Of a stretch of 44,226 nucleotides of DNA, positions 15,934 through 24,481 are shown one piece after another. The notes under the pieces are model-generated. The model saw only the letters and a list, made by a program, of their open reading frames with translations. It was not told the origin of the DNA and searched no databases. The number at the start of each line of letters is the position of its first letter. Positions within the stretch are counted from its first letter, which is position 1. The position numbers and the translations under genes are program-made. Source of the stretch: an uncultured Bacilli bacterium (GTDB taxonomy: Bacteria > Bacillota_I > Bacilli_A > RF39 > UBA660); the NCBI GenBank assembly GCA_944363605.1, contig CALVUM010000013.1, forward strand, positions 1-44,226. The letters run 5' to 3'.

Positions 15934-16578
15934 GTGGAAGAACGTCATAAAAAATGGGTTTGTATAGGACTTTTTTTACTAGCAATTTTTGTGTGTTTTA
16001 CAACTGGATGTGAAAAAGAAAACTTTATAAATGGGGAACTTGAAGGATATCGTTATGAAGAAACTAATGAAGTTACGAATTATGTAAAAATTGTTACGAA
16101 TAAAGATCAAGTGATCTTGTTGGAACTTTATCCAGAAATTGCTCCTGTTACGGTGGAAAATTTTCAAAAGTTAGTTAATGAAAAGTTTTATGATGGATTA
16201 ATTTTTCATCGAGTTATTGAAAACTTTATGATTCAAGGTGGGGATCCTAAAGGAAACGGAACTGGTGGGAGTGACGAGACTATTAAAGGCGAGTTTTCAA
16301 GTAATGGATTTGAAAATTCTTTAGAACATGAACCTGGTGTTCTATCTATGGCACGAGGAAATGATCCGGACTCTGCTTCAAGTCAATTCTTTATTTGTAC
16401 CGGAGCTAAAGAAGATATTTCCTATTTAGATGGCGATTATGCTTCCTTTGGTCGTGTTATTGCAGGCATGGATACTGTATATGATATTTCCAAGGTAAAA
16501 ACAGATAATTATGATATGCCTCTTGCTACCCAGAAAATGGAAACTGTTCGTTTTGTTCATGTAGAAAAGATTTCTTAA
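15934..16578 (+). CDS. Lipoprotein cyclophilin-type peptidyl-prolyl isomerase, 214 aa
   Basis: A signal peptide with basic n-region (about 1-7), hydrophobic core (9-22) and lipobox T-T-G-C26 predicts lipidation at C26 and anchoring on the outer membrane face. The cyclophilin domain spans roughly 47-213: FHRVIENFMIQGGDP carries the catalytic Arg, followed by SMARGNDPDSASSQFFI and FGRVIAGMD. The Trp of cyclosporin-sensitive forms is absent, as in many bacterial members. It likely assists folding of secreted proteins, an extracellular foldase role like PrsA. The start codon is GTG. The lipobox has Thr at -3, slightly off consensus. Confidence 0.9.
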   Translation: MEERHKKWVCIGLFLLAIFVCFTTGCEKENFINGELEGYRYEETNEVTNYVKIVTNKDQVILLELYPEIAPVTVENFQKLVNEKFYDGLIFHRVIENFMIQGGDPKGNGTGGSDETIKGEFSSNGFENSLEHEPGVLSMARGNDPDSASSQFFICTGAKEDISYLDGDYASFGRVIAGMDTVYDISKVKTDNYDMPLATQKMETVRFVHVEKIS

Positions 16579-16596
16579 AAAATTAAGATATTTATG

Positions 16597-16621
16597 AAGA
16601 ACCGAAAATGGGTTCTTTTTT
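16597..16621 (+). terminator. Terminator of the cyclophilin gene
   Basis: AAGAACC (16597-16603) pairs with GGTTCTT (16611-16617), 7-nt loop, T run to 16621. Confidence 0.8.
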
Positions 16622-16701
16622 CATAAAAGAAGTTTAGGAAAAGCATAAATGAAAAAAATAAGTATATCTTCCCACTTTTCTTATCAGATTAAAAAAATTC
16701 T

Positions 16702-16710
16702 TGATATAAT
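16702..16710 (+). promoter_or_regulatory. Extended -10 promoter of polA
   Basis: TGA-TATAAT with TATAAT at 16705-16710. It excludes the upstream in-frame ATG at 16649 as the start and implies a leader of about 16 nt. Confidence 0.6.
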
Positions 16711-16732
16711 AGGTAAAGAAAGAGTGATGTTT

Positions 16733-19309
16733 ATGAAAAAGATAATTTTAGTTGATGGAAATAACTTAATCTTTCGAAGCTATTATGCAACTGCTTATTC
16801 GGGCAATTTGTTAAAAAACTCTAAAGGATTTCCAACGAATGCTTTGTATGGTTTTATTGGGATGATTCATAAGATTTTAGAAGAAGAAAAACCACAATAT
16901 ATTGCCGTTGCTTTTGATATTGGAAAAAACTTTCGAAAAGAAAAATATGATTTTTATAAGGAAGGAAGAAAAAAAACACCGGATGAACTTCATATGCAAG
17001 AGCCTTATGCGAGAAAAATATTAAAGGCTATGGGTATTCCTTATTTTGAACTTGCTCCTTATGAAGCGGATGATATTATTGGGACATTTGCTAAAATGGT
17101 TGAAGAAGATCCGGATTTTGTTGGAACCATTATTTCTTCAGATCGTGATCTTTTGCAATTAGTAAGTCCACAGTTAGAAATGAAACTTTTAAAACAAAAA
17201 GATTATATTCGTTATAATGTAGATACTTTTAAAAAGGATTATGGAATTGATCCACTTAAAATTATTGATTTAAAAGCTTTAGCTGGGGATTCTTCAGATA
17301 ACATTCCTGGAGTAAGAGGAATTGGGGAAAAGACAGCTTTAAATCTTTTGCAAAAATATGGTTCTTTAGAAGGAATTTATGATCATATTGATGAGATTAA
17401 AGGCAAAACCAAAGAAAAATTAGAGATTGATAGAGAAAATGCTTTTATGAGTCAAGAAATTGCTACGATCTATAAAGATGTTCCTTTAGAAGTGAAAGAT
17501 TTGGAAGATATAAAATATACAAAAGAAAATACAGAAGAACTTTATAGTATTTATGAAGAACTTGAATTTTATTCTTACATGAAAGGTTTAAAACAAGAAA
17601 ATATTGAAATTGATACATCTTATCAAGAAATTACTTGCGTTCATGATATTTTGGAAAGCAATGAATATGCTTTTTATATTGAGTTAGATGGTTCTAATTA
17701 TCATATGAGTTCTATTTTGGGTATGTCTTTGGTATGTAAAGAAAAATCTTATTTTGTTCCTAAACATCTTATTGCTGATGTAGTAGAAAAAATAAAAGAT
17801 AAAGTTTTGTATACGTTTGATTGGAAAAAAAATATTGTCGCTTTACACAAAGAAGGAATAATATGTCCAAAAGTAAATACCGATTTAATGATTCTTTATG
17901 CTTTAATTCAAGATGGTAGCAAAGATGATATTGCTTATTATGCTGTTCCAGCTGGATATAACGTGGCTTTTTTGGATAATGTTTGGAAGAAAAAAGAAGG
18001 ATTAACTTCTGCATTAAAACAAGATATTGTTTTAAAAAGCAAATTTATTTTTGATTCGCGTGACCGAGCTATTTTAGATTTAAAAAGAGATGAAATGTAT
18101 GATTTGTTTACCAAAATCGAAATGCCTTTAGCACCAGTTCTTGCATCAATGGAAATTGAAGGGATTAAAGTAGAGACGGATATTTTAAATAAAATGAAAG
18201 AAGAAATGAAGGGCAAAATTGAAGTTTTAACAAAGGAAATCTGTGAATTAGCAGGAGAAGAATTTAATATTGCTAGTCCAAAACAATTAGGAGATATTTT
18301 GTTTATAAAATTAGGTTTACCAAGTGGTAAGAAAAATAAGTCGGGATTTAAAACTGATGCAAAAGTGATGCATAAACTTATCGGAATACATCCTATTATT
18401 GAAAAGGTTTTAGAGTATCGCAATGTAACGAAACTTTATTCTACTTATTTAGAAGGATTAGAAAATTATATTTTAGAGGATGGAAAAATTCATACTATTT
18501 TTAAGCAAAATTTTGCAAGAACAGGAAGGCTTTCTTCTACTGAACCAAATTTGCAAAATATTCCAGTACGGGATGAAGAAGGGAAAAAAATTCGGGCGGC
18601 TTTTTTTCCAAGTAATGATAAATTCTTAAGTGCCGATTATAGCCAAATTGAGCTACGCATTCTTGCACATATCTCGGATTCTAAAGAATTACAAGAAGCG
18701 TTTATCAATGATCAAGATATTCATACGAAAGTTGCCGCGGATATTCACGGAATAGCTGAGAGCGAAGTAACTAAGAAAATGCGTAGTACAGCCAAAGCTG
18801 TGATTTTTGGTATTGTTTATGGTATAAGTGGTTTTGGACTTGGAGAGAACCTAGAGATAAGTGCTAAGGAAGCTAAGAACTTTATTGATAAATATTATGA
18901 ACTTTACCCCGGTGTTAAAAGATATATGGAGCGCATTGTAGAAGAAGCTTATGAAAGTGGTAGTGTAAGAACTCTTTTTAATCGAAGACGGGTTATTCCA
19001 GAATTAAATAGTCCAGAGTATATGGTAAGACAAGCAGGGGAGAGAATTGCCCTTAATACCCCAATTCAAGGAACAAGTGCTGATATTATTAAAAAAGCAA
19101 TGGTGGAAATTGCTAAGAAATTTGAAGAAGAAAATATAAAATCAAAAATGGTTTTACAGGTTCATGATGAACTTATTTTTGATGTCGTGGAAGAAGAACA
19201 GGAACAGGTAGAAAAGATCGTAAAAGAAATTATGACGCATACAATTACCTTAGATGTACCATTAAAAGTAAGTGCTGATTATGGAATGAATTGGTATGAT
19301 ATTAAATAG
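16733..19309 (+). CDS. polA: DNA polymerase I, 858 aa
   Basis: Repair and Okazaki-fragment polymerase. The N-terminal 5'-3' exonuclease (about 1-290) has LVDGNNLIFRSYYA, YEADDIIGT, SSDRDLLQLV and GDSSDNIPGVRGIGEKTA. The middle 3'-5' exonuclease domain keeps the fold but lacks the DxE motif (YIELDGSN at its place), so proofreading is probably lost, as in Bacillus Pol I. The polymerase domain carries motif A DYSQIELR (near residue 634), motif B RSTAKAVIFGIVYG and motif C VHDELIFDV. ATG 16733 is chosen because MKKIILVDGNN is the conserved start and the promoter overlaps the longer reading; ATG 16727 is an alternative. The next gene starts 17 nt after the stop. Confidence 0.97.
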   Translation: MKKIILVDGNNLIFRSYYATAYSGNLLKNSKGFPTNALYGFIGMIHKILEEEKPQYIAVAFDIGKNFRKEKYDFYKEGRKKTPDELHMQEPYARKILKAMGIPYFELAPYEADDIIGTFAKMVEEDPDFVGTIISSDRDLLQLVSPQLEMKLLKQKDYIRYNVDTFKKDYGIDPLKIIDLKALAGDSSDNIPGVRGIGEKTALNLLQKYGSLEGIYDHIDEIKGKTKEKLEIDRENAFMSQEIATIYKDVPLEVKDLEDIKYTKENTEELYSIYEELEFYSYMKGLKQENIEIDTSYQEITCVHDILESNEYAFYIELDGSNYHMSSILGMSLVCKEKSYFVPKHLIADVVEKIKDKVLYTFDWKKNIVALHKEGIICPKVNTDLMILYALIQDGSKDDIAYYAVPAGYNVAFLDNVWKKKEGLTSALKQDIVLKSKFIFDSRDRAILDLKRDEMYDLFTKIEMPLAPVLASMEIEGIKVETDILNKMKEEMKGKIEVLTKEICELAGEEFNIASPKQLGDILFIKLGLPSGKKNKSGFKTDAKVMHKLIGIHPIIEKVLEYRNVTKLYSTYLEGLENYILEDGKIHTIFKQNFARTGRLSSTEPNLQNIPVRDEEGKKIRAAFFPSNDKFLSADYSQIELRILAHISDSKELQEAFINDQDIHTKVAADIHGIAESEVTKKMRSTAKAVIFGIVYGISGFGLGENLEISAKEAKNFIDKYYELYPGVKRYMERIVEEAYESGSVRTLFNRRRVIPELNSPEYMVRQAGERIALNTPIQGTSADIIKKAMVEIAKKFEEENIKSKMVLQVHDELIFDVVEEEQEQVEKIVKEIMTHTITLDVPLKVSADYGMNWYDIK

Positions 19310-19325
19310 AAATGGAGAGGCGCGA

Positions 19326-20609
19326 ATGCTTAAAAATAAGCCTGTGATAGGGATTATTCCAACATATAATTTAGAAAATCCCTTAAATGATCCTTATACG
19401 GATCGAGCAAGTTTTGTAAGAATGTATGAAGAAAAAATTGTAGCATCTGGCGGTATACCTATTGGGTTACTTCATCAAAATATAGAGATGTATTTAGAAC
19501 TATGTGATGGTTATCTATGGCCAGGAGGTTCTAAAGTTTGGCCAGATTTTTATCCAGTAATAGAAGATGCAATAAAAAATAAAAAACCTTTGTTAGGTGT
19601 TTGTTTAGGTTTGCAATCACTTGGATTATATTTTAATTTTAGGGAAGAATATCAACGAAATCCTCAGTTATCTTATGATGAAATTAAACAGATTTTAAAA
19701 GATAATGACCATTATTTGAAAAAATTAGAAGATTCTTCTTTACATAATCATTATGTTACAAAGGAAAAGGAATCTCAAGAAGCTGCAAGACATAGAATTT
19801 ATTTACAGAAAAATACTTTGTTTTATAAAATTATGAAAAAAGAAAAATTAGATGTGGTTAGTCTTCATACAGTCATACTTCCGTATGTGGCTTATGATGT
19901 ACTTGTTTCAGCTAGGAGCGAAGATGGGGTTATAGAAGCTATCGAATACACTAAAGATGGAGCTCAAATACTTGGAGTACAATTTCATCCTGAATTAGAA
20001 AAAAATGGAGAACTTTTTGAATGGTTAATTGATGCTAGTTATCAAAAAACATTGCTTTTAATTAATAAACAAAATAAAATTCCAAATAACTATTCATTAA
20101 AAATTGTTGCTTATCGTTCTTCATATCCAGGGTGTCAAAATGATGGAAGTATTGCTCTACCAGCATTAGATTCTTGGTTAGAACTTAAGAAAGCTATGCA
20201 TAAAAAAGGTTTTTTTATTGATGTGGAAAGCGCTTATCGAAGTAATGAAATCCAAAGAAAAATTTATAAAGAGAATATAGAAAAATATGGACAAGAGCAT
20301 GCCGATATTTTTGTTGCAAAACCAGGATATTCTGAACATGAAACCGGTTTAGCAATTGATATTTGTATGAGAAAAGAAGATAAATGGTTTAATGAGTTTG
20401 TTGAAGAATTAAATGAAGTTTATCCTGTTCTTCATGAAATATGTGCACAGTACGGATTCATATTAAGATATCCAGAAGGCAAAGAAAAAATCACCGGATA
20501 TCATTATGAACCATGGCATTTAAGATATATTGGTTCGCCAAGAATCGCCAAATATATTATGGAAAATCATTTAACTTTAGAAGAATTTTATGAAAAAACA
20601 TTACGTTGA
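19326..20609 (+). CDS. Fusion: class I glutamine amidotransferase-like (peptidase C26) + M15B DD/LD-carboxypeptidase, 427 aa
   Basis: Residues about 5-240 are a PuuD-like C26 gamma-glutamyl hydrolase domain with nucleophile C93 in GVCLGLQSLG and H221-P-E223 (GVQFHPE) completing the triad. Residues about 255-427 are a VanY/LdcB-like M15B zinc carboxypeptidase: SAYRS at 302-306, zinc ligands H338 (SEHETG), D345 (AIDI) and H398, and catalytic E395 (YEPWH). Both active sites look intact. There is no signal peptide, so it should act in the cytoplasm. A stem peptide contains a gamma-D-Glu bond and terminal D-Ala, so both halves could work on recycled muropeptides (inference). ATG 19326 after GGAGAGG is chosen; the longer frame from 19296 runs into polA. 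It lies 17 nt after polA, so cotranscription is likely; the T-box promoter overlaps its last codons. Confidence 0.85.
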   Translation: MLKNKPVIGIIPTYNLENPLNDPYTDRASFVRMYEEKIVASGGIPIGLLHQNIEMYLELCDGYLWPGGSKVWPDFYPVIEDAIKNKKPLLGVCLGLQSLGLYFNFREEYQRNPQLSYDEIKQILKDNDHYLKKLEDSSLHNHYVTKEKESQEAARHRIYLQKNTLFYKIMKKEKLDVVSLHTVILPYVAYDVLVSARSEDGVIEAIEYTKDGAQILGVQFHPELEKNGELFEWLIDASYQKTLLLINKQNKIPNNYSLKIVAYRSSYPGCQNDGSIALPALDSWLELKKAMHKKGFFIDVESAYRSNEIQRKIYKENIEKYGQEHADIFVAKPGYSEHETGLAIDICMRKEDKWFNEFVEELNEVYPVLHEICAQYGFILRYPEGKEKITGYHYEPWHLRYIGSPRIAKYIMENHLTLEEFYEKTLR

Positions 20610-20634
20610 CAAGCTAGAAAAAATATTTTACAAT
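20606..20634 (+). promoter_or_regulatory. Promoter of the gltX T-box leader
   Basis: TTGACA (20606-20611), 17-nt spacer, TACAAT (20629-20634); it overlaps the stop codon of the preceding gene. Expected start near 20641. Confidence 0.85.
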
Positions 20635-20640
20635 AGTCAT

Positions 20641-20841
20641 GTAAAGCAATGAAAAAGAGGAGTAAAAATATTTCTTTTTAAAAGAGAGTCTATGGTAGGT
20701 GAAAATAGATAAAAGAATATTTTGAAGAAACTTTGGAGTTGAAGTTAAGGTAAATTAACTTTCGAAGTGCTCACGTTACGAGTTAAGAGAAAAAAATAAG
20801 GTGGTACCACGAATGATTCGTCCTTTGGGTATTGCCTTTTT
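20641..20841 (+). promoter_or_regulatory. T-box riboswitch leader of gltX
   Basis: The conserved T-box sequence AAGGTGGTACCACG is at 20798-20811. Upstream, AGAGAG...GGTAGGTGAAAA (about 20683-20704) fits the distal part of stem I, and a GAA triplet at about 20727-20729, before ACTTTGGAG, is the likely Glu specifier codon. The terminator form pairs GGTGGTACC (20800-20808) with GGTATTGCC (20828-20836), 9 bp with G-T pairs, followed by five T. Uncharged tRNA-Glu would favour the antiterminator and expression of glutamyl-tRNA synthetase. The gap 20610-20865 contains nothing else. Confidence 0.9.
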
Positions 20842-20865
20842 ATTTTTTAGAAAGAAGGTTTTATT

Positions 20866-22512
20866 ATGACAAGAGAAGAATTTGCAGATATTTTGCTTCC
20901 GAATGTGAAGCATACAAGAGCTTATTATGAAGAAAAATATGGGAAAAGAAATTTAAAAGATGGGGCAATGGTCACAAGACTTGCACCAAGCCCTACTGGA
21001 TTTGTGCATATTGGTTCTTTATATCAAGCAGTGGCTGCCCAAAAGCTTGCTCATCAAAGTGGTGGAGTTTGCTATTTACGTATTGAAGATACTGATCAAA
21101 AAAGGGAAGTTGAAAATGGTATAGAGCAGATTATCGCTTCTTTAAAAAAATATGATGTACAATTTGATGAAGGACCATTAGCTGATGGAGAAGACGTAGG
21201 AGCTTACGGTCCTTATATCCAAAGTAAGCGTAAGGATATTTACCAAGCTTTTGTTAAAGATTTACTGATAAAAGATTTAGCTTATCCTTCATTTTTAACC
21301 GAAGAGGAAAAAGAAAAGATAACAGAACAACAAAAGAAAATTAAATCTCGAATTGGGTATTTCGGGCCATGGGCTAGTGCAGAACGAAACATGAGTATGG
21401 AAGAAGCTATAGAAAAAGTACGTGCCGGTGTTCCTTATGCAATTCGCTTAAAAAGTCAAGGAAATTTTTTAAGAAGAGTAGTTGTTAAAGATTGTATTAA
21501 AGGAGAAATTTCTTTGCCTGAGAATGATATGGATCATATTTTATTAAAACAGGATGGAATTCCAACTTATCATTTTGCTCATGCGGTTGATGATACTCTA
21601 ATGCATACAACGCATGTAACTCGTGGAGATGAGTGGGTTAGTAGTTTGCCGTTTCATATTGAACTTTTCGCTGCTTTAGGGTATGAATTACCTAAATATG
21701 CTCATTTGGCGACGATTCAAAAAGAAGAAGATGGTAAAAAAAGAAAGATTAGTAAAAGAAAAGATCCAGAAGCCAATGTTTTATATTATATTGATAAAGG
21801 AATTCCAGTTAAGGCTGTTGAAATTTATTTAATGACGCTTTTAAATTCCAATTTTGAAGAATGGTTTTTAGATAATCCTAATAAGGATTTATCAGAATTT
21901 ACAATGGAATTTAGTAAAATGAGTACAAGTGGAGCTTTATTTGACATGGAAAAACTCTTAAATATCTCTAAAAATTATATCAGTAGTTTATCTGCTTTAG
22001 AAGTTTATCAAAATACTTTAGAATGGGCTAAAGAATATGATAAAGAATTTGCTGATTTATTAGTACGAGAAAAAGATGTAGCTATTCAGACATTAAATAT
22101 TGAAAGAGAAAGTGAAAAACCACGTAAAGACTTTGCAATGTATAGCGAGGTTAAGCAAAATATTTGGTATATGTTTAAAGAAAATTTTGAGAGTGTTTCT
22201 TATGATTTTCAAAAAATTACCGATTTAGATGAAATCAAGCATATCTTACAAGTTTATTTAGATAAATATTATGATATTAATGATGATAATGAAGAGTGGT
22301 TTAATAAGGTAAAACTTTTATGTGATGAATTAGGATATGCAACAAATATGAAAGAATATAAGAAGAATCCTGAAAACTATAAAGGAAATGTTGCAGATGT
22401 ATCCACGGTTATTCGAGTTGCTTTAACAACTAGTTCAAGAACTCCTAATTTAAAAGATATTATGGAAATTTTAGGAATAGATGAAATAAAAAGAAGAATA
22501 AATATGCTTTAA
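20866..22512 (+). CDS. gltX: Glutamyl-tRNA synthetase, 548 aa
   Basis: A class I synthetase that charges tRNA-Glu. The HIGH-like motif is PSPTGFVHIGSLYQA (about residues 43-57), LRIEDTDQ follows, and the KMSKS-like loop is KRKISKRKDPEA. The N-terminal extension of about 38 residues before the HIGH region and the total length of 548 are longer than the classic 470-490 and fit a longer form seen in some Firmicutes. The upstream T-box with a GAA specifier supports Glu rather than Gln specificity. A GAAGG site precedes the ATG. A bidirectional terminator follows. Confidence 0.95.
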   Translation: MTREEFADILLPNVKHTRAYYEEKYGKRNLKDGAMVTRLAPSPTGFVHIGSLYQAVAAQKLAHQSGGVCYLRIEDTDQKREVENGIEQIIASLKKYDVQFDEGPLADGEDVGAYGPYIQSKRKDIYQAFVKDLLIKDLAYPSFLTEEEKEKITEQQKKIKSRIGYFGPWASAERNMSMEEAIEKVRAGVPYAIRLKSQGNFLRRVVVKDCIKGEISLPENDMDHILLKQDGIPTYHFAHAVDDTLMHTTHVTRGDEWVSSLPFHIELFAALGYELPKYAHLATIQKEEDGKKRKISKRKDPEANVLYYIDKGIPVKAVEIYLMTLLNSNFEEWFLDNPNKDLSEFTMEFSKMSTSGALFDMEKLLNISKNYISSLSALEVYQNTLEWAKEYDKEFADLLVREKDVAIQTLNIERESEKPRKDFAMYSEVKQNIWYMFKENFESVSYDFQKITDLDEIKHILQVYLDKYYDINDDNEEWFNKVKLLCDELGYATNMKEYKKNPENYKGNVADVSTVIRVALTTSSRTPNLKDIMEILGIDEIKRRINML

Positions 22513-22518
22513 AAAAAC

Positions 22519-22545
22519 GCTATCAACGTGATAGCATTTTTTCTT
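22519..22545. terminator. Bidirectional terminator between gltX and the minus-strand gene
   Basis: GCTATCA (22519-22525) pairs with TGATAGC (22529-22535), 3-nt loop, with T runs on both strands. Confidence 0.85.
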
Positions 22546-22954
22546 TTTCTGTCAAAATAAATGCGATTAATTCTGGTTCTATTGCTTTCCATACTGTACT
22601 TTTTAAGTTATTCATGGTAGTAATTTCAGCCATAAGATAATCCTCTTCGTCACAAATGCGTAAGTCAGTTTTTGGAATATAAATACCTGTGTTAAATTCA
22701 ATAAAAGTATCTGTATCTAAGATTCTTCCGCGAAAATCAAAAAAATGGCCATTATATTCAAAAATGTAATGATCGCTTGTTGCCGTTAAAATATTTCCTT
22801 CTGGAAATTGTTCTTTTAAAAAATAAGCCAAATAAAAGCAATAACCATTTCCTAGCATATTTGCATCCTCTTTATAGGAAGTATTTTGACAATATTTTTG
22901 ATTATAGAATTCAATAAAAACTTGGGGAATTTTAGCAATAATTTCTTCTATCAT
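22523..22954 (-). CDS. Hypothetical protein with Cys-His-Asp (papain/transglutaminase-like) pattern, 143 aa
   Basis: Not recognised by name. The segment GNGYC39FYLAYFLKEQFP, then DH62YIFEYNGHFFD73FRG, has the order and spacing of a Cys-His-Asp triad in small papain-like or transglutaminase-like folds, where the Cys begins a helix, the His begins a strand and the Asp lies in 'yyDarG'. This is a pattern match, not a family assignment; a catalytically dead relative is possible. No signal peptide, so cytoplasmic. AGAGGTG precedes the ATG and a TATAAT (minus strand, 22979-22974) lies about 20 nt further upstream. Confidence 0.65.
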   Translation of the reverse strand: MIEEIIAKIPQVFIEFYNQKYCQNTSYKEDANMLGNGYCFYLAYFLKEQFPEGNILTATSDHYIFEYNGHFFDFRGRILDTDTFIEFNTGIYIPKTDLRICDEEDYLMAEITTMNNLKSTVWKAIEPELIAFILTEKEKMLSR

Positions 22955-23055
22955 TTTTGCACCTCTTTAAAATATTATATTAAAAGTACTATTGAAAAAA
23001 GTCTAGCAAAATCCTAAAAATATTGTATACTATATGTATAGAAAGTTGGTTTTTT

Positions 23056-24432
23056 ATGAAGTTGACAGTAAAAGAAATAGCTGAGATATGTGATGGTTCT
23101 TTATTATGTGGTGATGAAAATTTAGTAATCGATTCTTATTCGAAGGATACAAGAACAATTAAACAAGGTGATTGTTATGTTGGAATTACAGGTGAAAATT
23201 TTGATGGCAATAAATTTTGGGAAAAAGCTTTGGAAAAAGGAGCGAAAGCTTGTATTTTAGATTCGTTTGAAGGAAAGCTAGATGACGATTCAAAATATAC
23301 CATTCTTTTAGTAAAAAATAGCGTGGAAGCCTTGCAAAAACTTGCCACTTATGTTCGTGAACAACTAAATATTCCTGTCGTTGCTGTTACAGGAAGTGTT
23401 GGTAAAACAAGTACTAAAGATTTTATTTCGGCTGTTTTAGAGCAAAAGTATAAAGTTTTAAAATCGCCAGGAAATCTAAATGGACAAATTGGCTTACCTT
23501 TAAATATTTTAAGTTATCAAGATGAAGATGTAATGGTTTTAGAAATGGGAATGAATGACTTTGGTCAAATCTCTACTTTATCTCGGATTGCAAAACCAAC
23601 GATTGCGGTGATTACCAATGTTGGAACGGCTCATATTGGCATATTAGGTTCTAGAGAAAATATTTTGGCTGCAAAATTAGAAATTTTAGATGGTATGGAA
23701 AAAGGAACACCCTTAATAATAAATACCGACAATGATTTGCTTGCCAATATACCAGGTGAGAATCATCCTTTAATAACTTGTGGAATATTATCAGAAGCCA
23801 TGTATAAAGGTAGAGATATTCAAGTTTTAGATAATAAAACTTTATATCAAGTAGAATATCAAAATCAAAACTATCCAATAGAACTTCCTTTAATTGGTGA
23901 AGTCTTTGCTTTAAATAGTTTACTTGCCATTGCGGTTGGCGATTTACTTAGGTTATCTAAAGAAGAGATTCAAAAAGGGCTAGCCAATATAAATACCTCG
24001 GATAATCATATGCGAATTCTTACTTTAAAAAATAGAGTAACTATTATTGATGATTGTTATAACTCAAATTTAGAAGCTCTTAAAAGTGCTTTAAAAACTT
24101 TAATAAATTTTACTGGAAAACGTCATATTGCCGTTTTAGGAGATATTTTAGAATTAGATTCTTTTTCTAAAGATATTCATTTAGAAATTGGGTCATTAGA
24201 AGAAATAAAACAATTGGATTTTTTGATTTTAACAGGTAAAGATGCAAAATATATTCAAGAAGGAGCTTTAAATAATAACGTAAAACAAGAAAAAATTCTT
24301 TATTTTACGAATCAAGAAGATTTACTAAAAGAATTAAAAAAACTAATCAAAAAAGATGATGTGGTTTTAGTAAAAGCAAGTAATGGTATGCATTTTAAAA
24401 ATATTGTGTCTAGTTTAGAAGAAGAATTTTAG
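23056..24432 (+). CDS. murF: UDP-N-acetylmuramoyl-tripeptide--D-alanyl-D-alanine ligase (MurF), 458 aa
   Basis: It adds D-Ala-D-Ala to the UDP-MurNAc-tripeptide in the cytoplasm, the last soluble step of peptidoglycan precursor synthesis. The N-terminal domain (1-105) has SYSKDTRTIKQGDCYVGITGENFDG, the ATP-binding loop is AVTGSVGKTSTK (about 110-122), followed by SPGNLNGQIGLPL, VLEMGMNDFGQI and TNVGTAHI, then the C-terminal domain with DDCYNSNLEALKSAL. The length is standard. ATG 23056 lacks a good Shine-Dalgarno (only GAAAG); the longer frame begins before the -10-like TATACT at 23027-23032, so it is rejected. No ddl or other mur genes are adjacent. Confidence 0.96.
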   Translation: MKLTVKEIAEICDGSLLCGDENLVIDSYSKDTRTIKQGDCYVGITGENFDGNKFWEKALEKGAKACILDSFEGKLDDDSKYTILLVKNSVEALQKLATYVREQLNIPVVAVTGSVGKTSTKDFISAVLEQKYKVLKSPGNLNGQIGLPLNILSYQDEDVMVLEMGMNDFGQISTLSRIAKPTIAVITNVGTAHIGILGSRENILAAKLEILDGMEKGTPLIINTDNDLLANIPGENHPLITCGILSEAMYKGRDIQVLDNKTLYQVEYQNQNYPIELPLIGEVFALNSLLAIAVGDLLRLSKEEIQKGLANINTSDNHMRILTLKNRVTIIDDCYNSNLEALKSALKTLINFTGKRHIAVLGDILELDSFSKDIHLEIGSLEEIKQLDFLILTGKDAKYIQEGALNNNVKQEKILYFTNQEDLLKELKKLIKKDDVVLVKASNGMHFKNIVSSLEEEF

Positions 24433-24481
24433 AAATTTTTTCTAAAATGAATTGATTTATATAAAAGGAGAGTTGAGTAAA

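Noticed and set aside
16649-16732. Longer N terminus for polA from ATG 16649
   Set aside because: The added residues are not conserved in PolA and the segment contains the TGA-TATAAT promoter immediately before the conserved start.
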